Source of the DNA: Setophaga petechia | Lineage: Eukaryota > Chordata > Aves > Passeriformes > Parulidae | Direction: 5' to 3' | Assembly: GCA_024362935.1 (NCBI GenBank) | Contig: JANCRA010000008.1 | Location: forward strand, 29,878,557-29,942,556 | DNA length: 64,000 nucleotides | Part shown: positions 49,581 through 61,033 of the stretch, one piece after another | Layout of the letters: each line of letters opens with the position of its first letter | Numbering within the stretch: the first letter of the stretch is position 1 | Position numbers and translations under genes: made by a program | Notes under the pieces: model-generated | Database searches by the model: none | Seen by the model: the letters and a program-made list of their open reading frames with translations, nothing else | What the model was told of the DNA's origin: nothing

Positions 49581-52400
49581 GTATGGAGTTACTCATGAAA
49601 TTGTACTGGTGCCATTTTTGGCACGCTATTTTTAGTGTCAGGCATAATGTAAGAACTTTATTATTTAATTGCTTAACCTTCCTCTGCTGGTTCATTCAAG
49701 GCCTGATCTGTTCCCTGATTTTGTCACTTACTGAAATTGCTGTCATCTTACGAATAGGGAATGGAATTGTGTGTTGGCTTTGATTTTTATAGGATCATTT
49801 GCCTCAAGGAATTACCTGACTGCTCATTTTTATGATGTTAAGACAGACAAAGAGCAGAGTGTTGGGAGTACAACTTTAGAGTTTATTGCTGCCAAGTTAA
49901 AACAGCGGAGTATTTTAAGTTATTTGAGTGTTATACTATTGAGGTCACTGCATTCCAAATCTCAGTGTCTGAATGAAGGTCAGTGTCAACCCATATTTCA
50001 TCAGGACTCAGTAAGATGACTCACATCAGTCATCTGATGACTCCCCTCACTAGAATGAAAATCATATTGTGCTGGCCTTTTTGCTGGATTCAAGTTTTGT
50101 TGCAAACTTGCTGTGTGTATGAATTGAATGTGAAGTGTGGATAATTGAGTTGCCTGCTGTCACTCTCCTTCCCCCAGAAGACTCTGTTTAGGCTTGTAGG
50201 GGATTTCATTCTCTGATACTGTAAGACAATGCCAGTGTCGTGCAAAAAACTGCTTTCCTAGATACTAAATACGATTCCTTGCCTAACATTTCAGTGGCCA
50301 TCAGTAAATGCATATTCTTAGATCTGCAGTGAAGGCTTCAATATGACATGTAGTAGAATGTTTCTTTTGTCGTTGGTGGGGTGAGGTTTTGTTCTTGCTT
50401 TCAAATACTTTTGGATTATGGGAAATTCTACTTGAAGCTTTCCCAATTTGAGCAGGTGGATGAACCTGCAAGTGTGATAGGCATTCTGCTTGCTGTGGCT
50501 TCAAGGAGACAATCTTGAGCTTCTGTTGTGGGGACAAATAAATGACGCTTCAACATCCCTTCAACACTAATGTCTTGATTACTGCAGGATGGAGCAATAT
50601 TCTGCTCCAAGATGTGGGTTACTGTACTTGAAACTGATCTGTTAAGGTAAAAAGGGGGCTTTGGTGGCTGTTTGGTTTTTATCTTTGAAATTACCTCAGG
50701 GTTCTGAAGAACTTGTCTTTGCTGACCTAACTGGTATACGTCTTGTTGGATCGCTGTTCTGGCCTCAGACTTTGGGGATGCAGTTCATACTATTATTTGT
50801 GATTAAATGAAAAAAGAAGCTTAGAAATTGGGCATGGTGCTGTAAGAAATCCTCTGAAAATCTCTCAACAATGAATCACAACGTCTAGAAACACGCTGCT
50901 GATGAATGATTGTTCTTGTGATTTGAAGGTCTATTCTGCATAAACTTTAGACTGAAAATTCCTACTTGCTTCAGTAAACTTGGCTGCAAACAGAAATGTC
51001 CTAATTTAAAAACATTCAATTTGTTATGTGAAGCATGTGTTTTCTCTTCAGAGATCCAAGTAAAATGCTGACAGGACAAATTTGCCAAAGTTTACATCGA
51101 TAATCTCAGCTGCTGGAAGAGCAATGCAGTCTGAATCTCTATTTTTTGACTTGCCAGTTATGCTGTGGTTAAGTATTTTTTTCTCCCTATCACTGTATGC
51201 AGGAGGAGCTCAGAACCTAAAAATAGTCTGAAATACTTTATCCCAGCAAAGACTATAGTTCTTTTGTATTGAAAGTTTTATTTCCTGTTATGCAGTAATA
51301 GCCTCAGTCTAGAGGAGTGAAGATATGGCCTGTTTACATTTCTGTCAGCCTCACGTTTACTTTGGCACGGCTCACTTGTTCCCTGCATTTGAGATCTAAC
51401 TTACAGCTTACATGGGAAATTCAGTATAACAAACATGTTTGCTCCTGGTTATTTGTTTGATGGAGGGTTTTTTGTGCCAGTAGTATCTCTGTGGACTGTT
51501 CAGTGTTGGACACAGCAACATAGTCCTTTGAATGGATAAACATCCTCTGAACTCAGTTTCTGAACATGGTTACTCAAGTGCCATTTTTAATAACTTTGGT
51601 GTTCCCAAGCAAGCCAAAAAATTTTTCTGGACAATTATAGCCAAGAATATTGTCTGTATTAATGAACCCTATGTTCTGAGGGCATAGGCAGCAGAAAGCC
51701 TTTGCTCTTTAGGGCAGGGAATCTGGTAGAGCTGTTCATACTTCTTTTTAGCCAATAAATTAGATTCTGTCTTAGGAATGGAGATTTTACAGGGCATAAA
51801 AGATTTCAACACAAAAGGATTTAGAACATTAAGCATCTCAATTTCTGAGAAGAGTAGGGAGTCTTTAAATCAATTGCATATTCTGCAGAGGCTTTGAAGG
51901 ATGACAGATGTTGTATCTGTTTCTTGAGAAGGGTATAATCAGTGATTTGAAATGTTTCAGACTTGTTATGACTATTTCCTTGTAATAAACCTTGTAATTT
52001 GATTGACTCAAAATAGAATCCTAAAACACTGCAGAGGGTCATGTAGCAGATTTTGGGTAACATTATTCTTGCACTGTGTCAATGTTTACAGTGACAGTAT
52101 AGTAGTGGAATTTAACTTACAGAAGCACATTTTAGATGCCCATCTGTGATTTATTTTTTTTTTGTCTTCCTTTTCTGTCTAAAAACTAGGAAAGACTGGC
52201 TAATTTAAAAGAGAAAGCACATGTCAGGAATAAGTGTCATAGCTTTTCCAGTATTCTTTGCCAGTTGACTACATAGCCCTAAAGGAAGACATGGAGTAAA
52301 ATAAAAGCAATAAATAGCTCTCTGCTATTTTTGCTTTGGTTTTAGTACAGAGAGAGCTAAATTAAGAAGGTTGAAAAATGGAAATTTAAATGGATAAATG

Positions 52401-53790
52401 GAATCACAGAATAACTGAAGTTGTAAAGGTCATTTTAACTCCCAAGAATGGAGATCATGCAATTTTTTGTACGCTGCTCATTTCTTACTTCTTTCTTCTG
52501 CCCTTACATAAGAGTGTTTGACTACCTTTGCTGTGGCAAAAGTATTTTCTTACATCTTGTTCCATCAGCAAACCTACTGGGATCAGTCTGTCTGTGTCTC
52601 CATACCTGCCCCCTGGGGGGATAGGTGAAGAGCCCAGAAAGCTCTGCCACTGACCTTCTCTTCTGGGGGCAGAATAAACTTCCTCCCTTCAAGCTCTCCC
52701 CTTATGTCACTCGCTCCACTGTGTCAGCTGAGGTGTTGAGGAGCCCAGAAGTGGACATGGTGCTCCAGATGCTGCCTCACAAGTGCCAAAAGGAAGGGAA
52801 GAATCATTTCTGCAGCCTTCCACATGCAGCTGGCCATTCGTTATTGCTCCTGTTGAACTCTTTGTTACCCCCCATGTCTTTCCCCATGAAGATTCCCTGT
52901 TGACATCTGATCTCAGCATGTAGGACTGAGTATTGTTACCCTAGCCCAGATGTGGTATTTACTGCTTTTGTTGGACTTCACAGATTTTCTATCAGATGAT
53001 TTTTTTCAGCCTGTTCCTCTGTCTGGCCTTCCACAGTATCAGACACTCCCCCACTCTGGTATTGTTCACACACTTGCTGAGCATGCTGAGTAATCATCCA
53101 GGGAATAGTTTGGATGACTCCTGTCAGTCCCAGAGATACACCACTGGAAGTTGACCACCCAGTGAAATTTGTACCTGTTATTAGTGTCCCCAAGCCCACC
53201 AGTCAGGTTTGTTTTCTACCCACCTTTTTGTTCACTTAGTGATATAAGTGAACAAAAAGGTGGGTAGAAAACCATCCATATCCCTAGATGAAGCTATAAG
53301 GAAACTATGGGAGATCCTGGCAGAGGTCATTCTGAAGCTGAGATGCACAGCATTTGTTACTTTCTTTTTTTAAAAACAGTGTCATCTCATGGTAAAAGGC
53401 ACTCAGATCAATAAGGGACTATTCACTTTGGCAGGTCTGTGATGGCTCTTCCTGGTTGCTTTTTTCTGCTTAATGTGGTAATGTCTTCCAAGATTATTTT
53501 AATGGTAATCCTGGAGGCTGATGTGAGGCTGACTAGCCCACAATAACCTGTTTTTTTTTTTATTAACCTTCTTTTACATGGATGTGACAGTTGTCTTTCT
53601 ATCATTGGAAATATCACCCAATTGTCATAATCTCTCAGTCATGATAGGAGAATTACAGTGACACTAAACTGTTTCTTTGACATGCTCAGATGTGTTTTAG
53701 GGACTGGTGAATACCCAGCTGGGTATAGCTTCTCTAGCTCCATCTCTACCCTAACAGGTCTTGTTCGTCTTAGCTTACTCCTTATTTAAG
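52401..53790 (-). mobile_element. Long, old CR1 LINE copy, antisense
   Basis: It begins with a reversed, degraded terminus ('gaatcacagaataactgaag', 'gtaaaggtcattttaactcc'). Next come the 3'-region block 'gagtgtttgactacctttgc', the 'ggtgctccagatgctgcctc' block, and the reversed reverse-transcriptase region ('acttgctgagcatgctgagt', 'agagatacaccactggaag', 'ggaaactatgggaga'). It ends with 'gtgaggctgactagcccac' and its downstream partner sequence. The right border is vague. Divergence is higher than in the other copies, and there are several gaps. A fold-back insertion interrupts it at about 53239-53273. Confidence 0.8.
53211..53272. repeat. Perfect 28-bp inverted repeat, 6-base loop
   Basis: The left arm 53211-53238 and the right arm 53245-53272 are exact reverse complements, separated by 'gtgata'. 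The left arm aligns with the reversed CR1 sequence expected at that point ('ttctacccacct...gttcact'). The right arm has no place in CR1, and the CR1 sequence resumes right after it. The structure is best read as a short inverted duplication created inside the CR1. Confidence 0.95.
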
Positions 53791-55722
53791 CTTAATTAAG
53801 CCCCTACAGGGCTTAGTTCCTGTTCCTGTAGTTGCAGATCTATAGGCAGAGAAGGAAGCCTTGTTATGTTACCAGAAGTCTTGAGTTTCTGTGGCTCTCT
53901 GGAGCTTTTGACAGGCAGATACTGCAGGTGTTTCAGTGTTCTCTGATAACTCTTTGTATGACTAGCTGCTTCACCTATGACTTGATTCATCCTCTAGAAG
54001 GAGAATCCCATAGCATAAGAAATGGGATAATGATGTGCATCCTTTCTTGGCTGCCAAAAGAACTTTGCATCTGTTTTAATTGTTCTCTGTGTGATTCTAC
54101 AGCATTTTATGTTGTCACAGATATTGTGAGGTCCCAGAAATAGGTTAATCTGCTGATAAAGGTGAAAAAGTAGAAATTGGTGTGTAGTGAAATGAATCGG
54201 ACTGTGGAGAAGGCAATGGCCAGTGTGTTTTACTGTCAAATGATCTCCTTACCTGACTGGAGACTTGTCCTGCAGCTTTGCTGGGAGTGCCTCTCACTCT
54301 TTGAGCTGCAGCTGTACTTACAAGTCCTCTTGCTTCTATCCATTTCCAGGGCCTTCAGCTGTGGAGCTCACTGTCTCAGACTGTACCATAGTACAGTATA
54401 TGGGTGACTGATTATTTGGAGCATGCCTTTTGTGACCTGGCCTGGTCCCAGCAAATGTACTGGAAGTTCCTTTCCATGATGCAATACTATTTAGGCAGTT
54501 TAAGAACCCAAGGGATTACAATTATCAGAGGAGAGAAGCACTATGAAATGTGGAGCTCTTTAATTTGAAGGACTGTCAGGCCTTCCTTGTTCTATAGTGC
54601 ATGGTATTTCTGGAGTACCAGAATAATTCAGGTTCTTCAAATCGGAGCACTGGCTTTATCAGGCTTTTGGAGTATTTTGCCTGCTTAGGTGAATTACCTT
54701 TGTTGAAGTTTTGAAGATGAGTCAAATCTCCCAGATTTTATCTTTAAAGATGATCTATAGGTCGGCTGTAGGTTGATCACCTTTTCTTGCATGCTAACAA
54801 AACTCATGTCTCAGAGCTTGCCTGAGTCAGTCTCCCAGCAGCCCTTCTCTGGTTACAGACTGACAAATTGCTCTGTCTCTCCTCTATTGCACTACTATCT
54901 AAGGTACTCCAGAAGATTCAATTGGATATGGTCTGTGTTTCTTTCTCAGATAAGGAAATCCATTAGCAGCAGTGGATGTAGAGTTTTTACCTGCATAAAA
55001 AATAAAAGTGGTCAATTAAGCCTTTTAAACTGTCTATTTAACTAAATGCAAGTTGAATAAAAAGATGGTGCTGAACCAAAAATCAGCACTTCCTTGCCTA
55101 TTTTTTTTCTCTCCTGTCTCTGACAGTGCCCTGTTTAGTGGCCCTCCTTTGAATGTGAAGTGCAGTAGTCTCACTATAATGTTTCAGTCCTCCAAATTGT
55201 AAAGTTATGTTTGGAATCTCTTTATTATTCATGCCTGGAGGCTTCTACAGGAATGGGAAACCTATAAATTATGGGAATGCTAATTGAAATTTGCAAAGTG
55301 CAGGGGAGTTCATAGTTCTTTTTTCCTTGCTGCATCCCACTCTTTCAGTGGATTGATGCTGCAAGTGTGGGTACTGGTGTGACTTTGGCTATTAAAATCA
55401 GAAAAATACCTCCCATGAATGTTTTCTCCCTCCACACTCCTTAATTCTTCCCATCACTCCCCTCTCAAATAGCTGTAGATTACTGTAAGGAAATTAGTGT
55501 ATGTTACAGATGGAAGAATAAGGTAGTAGTGAATGGTAATCCACATTTAAATATGGAGAGGGTGCCACCAGCAGTCAGTCGAAGGAAGTAAAGTGAAATA
55601 AAAAGAGTTGTAGATAACTCTGAAATTGTCTTATCCCTCAAAGGTAAAAGTTAAGAATGTTTAATAGCCCAGTATCTTTCTTCTAAGTATGGCAAGTCAC
55701 TTTTATTTTTCTTTCCTTCTAG

Positions 55723-55910
55723 GTGAAACAATTGCACAGCTTACAGATGTGGCAAGCTTGGATCACCCCGAATCTGATAGCCACATAACAATCTTTACGG
55801 ACAAAACGGGTGTGGTGAAAGCTGCAAGGTTGTTGCTTTCTTCTGTCACAAAGGTGCTGGTGTTAGCAGACAGAATTGTTATTAAGCAGATTATAACTTC
55901 CAGGAACAAG
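55723..55910 (+). CDS. CTNNAL1: CTNNAL1 exon 3, residues 106-168
   Basis: It completes the split glycine and encodes GETIAQLTDVASLDHPES, then HITIFTDKTGVVKAARLLLS and ends IVIKQIITSRNK. This closely matches human alpha-catulin and the vinculin-family helical region used for dimer/partner contacts in alpha-catenins. The acceptor is the pyrimidine-rich 'tatttttctttccttctag' and the donor is 'aacaag|gtattg'. The 188 nt return the frame to phase 0, so exons 2 and 3 can only be skipped together without a frameshift. Confidence 0.97.
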
Positions 55911-57190
55911 GTATTGTAGCTTCTTTTCTGTTATGTTTAACTAATACCTGTAGTCAGTGCACAAGAGTGGTGGTAAATGTGATATTGTAATTGTCTCTCT
56001 GGAGGAATTATAAAATAAAGAGATAAAATCAATGTCTTGCGCATACTCGTCTGAAAAGGGATGGCTTTAAGTCAGTAGGATTAAAATAACAATTTTCCTT
56101 GATTCTGCATTTTATGTCACCCACATTGTTTTATTAACTTACTGTGTTGGAGAAGATGCTGTGTTACTGCTTATTTAACTTTAAATTTGCTGTGAGGTGA
56201 AAAGTGTGTCTGTTGATAAAATGGTCAATAAATCTTCTACTTGCTAATGACAGGATGTTTGTTCTGTCAGGATCAAGACAAGGAGAGCATTATGGGATCT
56301 AGGCAAAAAGCTGTGAGGAATGCACATAAATGTCTGTGCCAGTGAAGTGAGATTTACAGATGAAAAGGTTTTTGTGCAGTTTAACTTAGGTCTTGAAACT
56401 TAGGATGAAACTACTTGGTTGGTTTAAATAATCTATGAAGGCCCATTTAACCTCAGATATAATCTGTTTTATGCAGTGCAGACTTCACTCTCTTGCCTGT
56501 AGGATATTCTTCCATTTTTTTTTGTCACAATGTGCTAAAACAAAAATAGAAAAATCCTCTATTTGAAAAATGAGAGCCTGATAAGGCCTGGGGGTTTCCA
56601 TTAATTTTGAGCTTGTAATCCAGAGCTGTGCCTCTTTTTCTACTTCCTATGTCCTGGTTTACTTTCCAGACCCACTGGACTCCTTTGCAGCACCTAGATC
56701 CAAGGCACTTAGTTCAGTCCACGATTCAAAAACAGTGAAATTACCTGCTTCTCTCTGGCTTTAGACTTGGCAGCACTGATCTGCTGTCTTTGTACTCATT
56801 TCTTCTCTCAGCAGTTGATTCAGTTGGCTGCAGCATTATCAATATCAGTTTTCTGGAGTTCCTTGTAGCATTGGTCTTTCTTTGCACTGAAGACCATAAT
56901 GGTGCATTTAATACCGTTTGCTGCTTTTCTGCTGTCGTCTGCAGCCATGCGCCTAATTAATTTACCTTTCCAAAAGTGGCAGGTTTAGGCTATGGAGCAA
57001 CTGTGAAAATGCACATATCATGAAAGGATAAGGAAGGAGCAGGCTAGGTTTCTGGTAATTTTAAATATATATGAAAATATTGTCACACACCAATGTGAAT
57101 ATAATAAGCATAGCTGTAGCATTTAATTTTGAAAGCATTTCAAGCAATCTCATAGTCTAGACTGAATGTTTTTGACTCTGATAGCCATAG

Positions 57191-58130
57191 ACACAGAATC
57201 TTAAAATATCCTGAGTTGAAGGGGCCCAAGTACAACTGCTGGCCCTGCACAGAACACCCCAAGAGTGTTGTCATCTTATTGTAAATCTCCCATACCTTCT
57301 CAGTGATTTCTCATGGGCAGCTCCTCACAGCACTGACACCTTCACAGCTCAGCCAAAAAACTCCATCTCTCTTTACAGCACAACCTACAAACTCCAACTC
57401 TCTCCTTAACCAGCTAACCCACTCTTTTGTAGTGCTCTTCTTCATATTGGACACAGCTGTGGCCTGTTAAGGTCAGGCCTGTTCCTAATCTTTGGTGATT
57501 AGTACTGCAACTCCTCAGGTGTGAGACTGCCTTCTGCACTATCTTTATTTTCTTACATTCTATCCCTCCACACAAGAGTAACACCATGTGCCCAAGAGTA
57601 CTGTCCAAATGCTTCTTGTCAGGCTGGTGCTGTGACCACTTCCCTGGGGATCCTGTTCCAGTGCCCAAGCGCCCTCTTGATGAAGAACCTTTTCCTGATA
57701 TCCAATCTAAAACTCCCCAGATAAAACTTCAGGCCATTCCCTCAGGTCCTGTCACTGGTCCGGTCACAGAAGAGATCAGTGCCTGCTGCTTCTCTTCCCC
57801 TCACAAGAAAATTGTAACAGCAGTGAGGTCTCCCCTCAGTCTCCTCTTCTCCTGAACAGAAAAAGGCACCTCAGCTCCTCCTCTTATGGCTTCCCCTCAA
57901 GGCCCTTCACCATCTTCATAGCCCTCCTTTGGACATTCTCTAATGGCTTAATATCCTTCTTATATTGTGGCACCCAAAACTGCCCCCAGCACTGGAGATG
58001 AGGCTGCCCCAGCTCAGAGCAGAGCAGGACAGTCCCCTCCCTTACCCAGCTGTCAGTGCTGTGCCTGGTGCCCCCCAGGACACAGCTAGTCTTTGGGATC
58101 TCCTGGGTTTTACTGCATTCTCCTTTTTCT
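57191..58130 (-). mobile_element. CR1 LINE 3' portion, antisense, split by a solo LTR
   Basis: The reversed terminus 'acacagaatcttaaaatatc' leads to 'ctggccctgcacagaacacc'. After the LTR it continues with 'aacaccatgtgcccaagagt', 'gaccacttccctggggatcc', 'gatgaagaaccttttcctga', 'ttcaccatcttcatagccct' and 'aggacagtcccctcccttac'. It is less diverged than the intron-2 copy. The interruption is the LTR at 57266-57574. The right border, around 58130-58190, is not sharp. Confidence 0.93.
57266..57574 (-). mobile_element. Short solo LTR (family C) nested in CR1
   Basis: A 309-bp segment starts TGTTGTCATC and ends CCACACA. On both sides is AGAG (57262-57265 and 57575-57578), within a longer shared 'caagag' context that reads smoothly into CR1 if the insert is removed. 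The 4-5 bp duplication and TG...CA ends suit an ERVL-type LTR. The body ('tcagccaaaaaactccatct', 'cacagctgtggcctgttaag', 'ggtgattagtactgcaactc') resembles a songbird LTR I recall in the opposite sense, hence the minus-strand call, which is uncertain. Confidence 0.78.
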
Positions 58131-58390
58131 GCATAGTGCATATTTGGGAAAGTCTGCTTTTGTCTGTGGTACCAGTAGAGCAATTCACATCTCCAGAACC
58201 AGATAAAATAAATGGTGTCTTATACAGGCCTAATATTTATATATGCCCTAATTTTTATAGAATACATTCCTGAAAAGTATGTCAGACACCACTATGATGG
58301 ATAGCAAAGAGGTTCTTCCTGTAGGAGACTTTGTGGTAGAGGGGTAATATGGGCAGGGATTTAAGAAGTGCACAAAAATACTTTGGAGCT

Positions 58391-58800
58391 GAGATCTTTT
58401 GGAACAGTGATGCATTTCAAGAAGCCAGAATCTTCTCCAGTTGACAGCACTGATCATCCTCTCCCTACCTTTCCATCCTCTTTGCCATATTATACTACAC
58501 TGTCTCATTTTACCTTAAAGACTGAATGCCCAATGTTAAACTTCTATTGCCTTTTTTTTTTTTTACTGCCTATTTCTGAACACCTTTTTTTTCCCCGTTA
58601 TCATTGTCTTCCTCATGTAAATAAAGAGTCAGTCAAGGGCAAAGGGTAGAAGAACAGATGAGTGGTTGGACATCCAATCTCTCAGACAAAGAAAGTGATT
58701 GAGATCTTCCAGAATGGTGATGTGTTCCAGAATCCAGCCTCTGGCTGATGATCCCCAGTGATCCTGTTTCTGCTTCCACATTCTCTGCACCATATATGCT
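58391..58800. repeat. Diverged direct duplication (about 58391-58495 and 58701-58800)
   Basis: Two roughly 100-bp segments about 310 bp apart align from 'gagatctt' onward. In the first 30 aligned bases all differences are transitions (T/C, A/G). Further on, both have 'ccag', 'tgat', 'atcct', 'ctttccatcctctttgcc' versus 'cttccacattctctgcacc', and 'atat'. The unit is not a repeat I recognise. Confidence 0.55.
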
Positions 58801-60913
58801 GTCCTTGTGTTCTTGGATTGCATTCATTTTCTTCCATAGCTGCCCTCATCTTTTCTGGCTTACAAAATCAGTTTCATTGTCCAACAGACTTAGTCACTGC
58901 ATCGGTGAGCTTAAGGTTTTGCTCCACTCACTGTCACCAGTCAGGTTAGGAGAGCCAGAACAATAAGCAGGGAAGTGACAGATAGTGGGGGAGTTGCTGC
59001 ATTGTTCATTTTGGATCAAAATATGGATGTGCCCCAGGGTAATATCAGCCTACAGCTGCTGTTTGCAAGGCGACATTCATCCTGCAGCAGTAGCTGTGCA
59101 ATACCTAGTGCTAATTTAGATGTTAATAAGAGCTCTAAAACCTTGGGGGTTTTTTACATTTTTTTAACCCTTTAATTAATAGATCTATGTCTTCATTACC
59201 ATCTGCATATTTCTTGTTGAAAAAGCTTTAAAATGAAAAATTATGATGACATCACAGGTATTTTGCATTGTATCAGCATCTTGAATAAGCTTTAGACAAA
59301 TTTAGAACTGTCTATACAGTTTTTTGGAATGTCAGCTCTGCCTGGGATGTCTAGAATTATTTAATGTAATGGAAATGCATGTGCTTTCACTGTAATTTTT
59401 ATTTGACAATAAATTTGTCATGAGAGAAACACAGAAAACTGTAACAGAGTTGTTTGCAACCAAGGTCTGATTCATAAAGTACCACATTTGATTAAACCTG
59501 GAATGGTTGAGCATCATTAATATTTCTCTTTGTCTATTTTTAGATGATAAAGTTGAACTTTAGCTTGTATGTTTTCCTCTTTTATCCACATTTACTTCTC
59601 TACATCCTCACTTTCTCAGTCCTGTGGATCTCTCCTTCTTCCACTCTCATACTGCTATTTTCACATTTTTATGCATCTTCCTTCCAAGTCCTTCGTACTC
59701 CAGCCTTTCTCATGTATCAACAGCCCAATCAGGAAAACTCCTCCTTTCTGCAGCCTTTATGGAACTGGTTGCCCAACATAATATACTCAGACAGATTGCT
59801 GCAGTCTAATATTGCTTGATAAAGCTGTGAATTCCACAGCAGTCGCAGTGGGACATTTGCTTTACTGGGGTTACAGCTGAGATTGAGTGGCTGCTCTGCC
59901 ACAAACAAATGAGAGCTTCTAGGAGAGTTTGCCAGGGTTGCAGGGAAGGGGGAGTTGGTCATAATCAGGTGTGTACACTGTTTTTGTAGTTGTGGGGAGA
60001 TACTTTTGGCATAGGAAAGGAAAAATCAGTTGAAGTTTCTCCCTTTCAAGTACAGTCTGTTAAATTTTCATGTGGTGTTTTATCTCCAGTCTGAAAGACA
60101 ATACAGAACCACTTTGAGTGCTTCCCTTCTGAAGACATTTAGTGGATTTGAAAGATCACTTTGAGATTAGCAAGTATATGTCTAACCTGAAAAATGCAGA
60201 TGTTAATTTCTGTTATAATCCATAATGTAGTGACTTCACAGGATACCTTCAGTAATCAGTAATTTATAAGTTCTATGATAGTCTTTCTGAATGTTTAAAA
60301 AAATGCTGATTTTCCATGTGTTTATATATCTTGAGTAAGAACTTGGTACAACTTGGGTTTATTTAGTTCTTTGTTTTATATGCACTTAATAGAAATCTCC
60401 AGAGTTAGAGTAGGTTGTTATGAAAAGTACAAAACTATGAATTCACTTATTTTTAACTTTTTCGTTCAATTTTGTTGAATTCTGTTGCTTTTTTTTTTTT
60501 TAATATGCAGAGCCACCGAAACACATCTGTGTAACTGTGATTTTAGACTTTAAAAGTGAGGCATCTGAAATGGAGAGTTACAACACAGGGGTATCATCTG
60601 CACTTGTTACTGTCATATTAAATTTAAAACCACATTTTTTCCTGAATCTGGAAGCTGAATCCATCAATACTTTTATTCTTCATATTGTGAGGAGGAAGGA
60701 AAATGTTTTTTCAGGCCTGACAACAAATGACTCACTTTGAATGCAGCATGATAATTAACTCATATTGGATTTCTGGCTGAGTTATTAAGGCTTAAATTGT
60801 GACAAATATATACATTTTAAACTACACACCTTAGGAGTGTCTGTAAATAATAGTGCTCCTAGTTCAATGATAATGGTTTTTGTTAATCTACAGTATTTTC
60901 ATTTATCTTGCAG

Positions 60914-61033
60914 GTTCTTGCAACAATGGAACAACTAGAAAAAGTCAGTAGTTTCCAGGAGTTTGTACAGATATTCAGCCAGTTTGGAAATGAAATGGTG
61001 GAGTTTGCCCATTTAACTGGAGATCGGCAAAAT
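60914..61033 (+). CDS. CTNNAL1: CTNNAL1 exon 4, residues 169-208
   Basis: It encodes VLATMEQLEKVSSFQEFVQI and then FSQFGNEMVEFAHLTGDRQN, nearly the human sequence. The acceptor is 'catttatcttgcag' and the donor is 'caaaat|gtaagt', close to consensus. It is exactly 120 nt, phase 0 to 0, so skipping would remove 40 residues without a frameshift. Like its neighbours it is a helix-rich part of the vinculin-like fold. Confidence 0.97.

Larger units (their letters stand above)
49581..55722 (+). other. CTNNAL1: CTNNAL1 intron 2 (about 6.1 kb)
   Basis: Donor 'gtatgg', acceptor '...ctttccttctag'. It contains one long antisense CR1 (52401 to about 53790) with an embedded perfect hairpin (53211-53272). 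I see no coding exon or other recognisable element in the remainder. Confidence 0.95.
55911..60913 (+). other. CTNNAL1: CTNNAL1 intron 3 (about 5.0 kb)
   Basis: It contains an antisense CR1 interrupted by a solo LTR (57191 to about 58130) and a diverged direct repeat (58391-58495 and 58701-58800). A splice-acceptor-like decoy (T13 then 'aatatgcag', ending at 60510) lies about 400 bp before the real exon 4. I see nothing coding. Confidence 0.95.
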
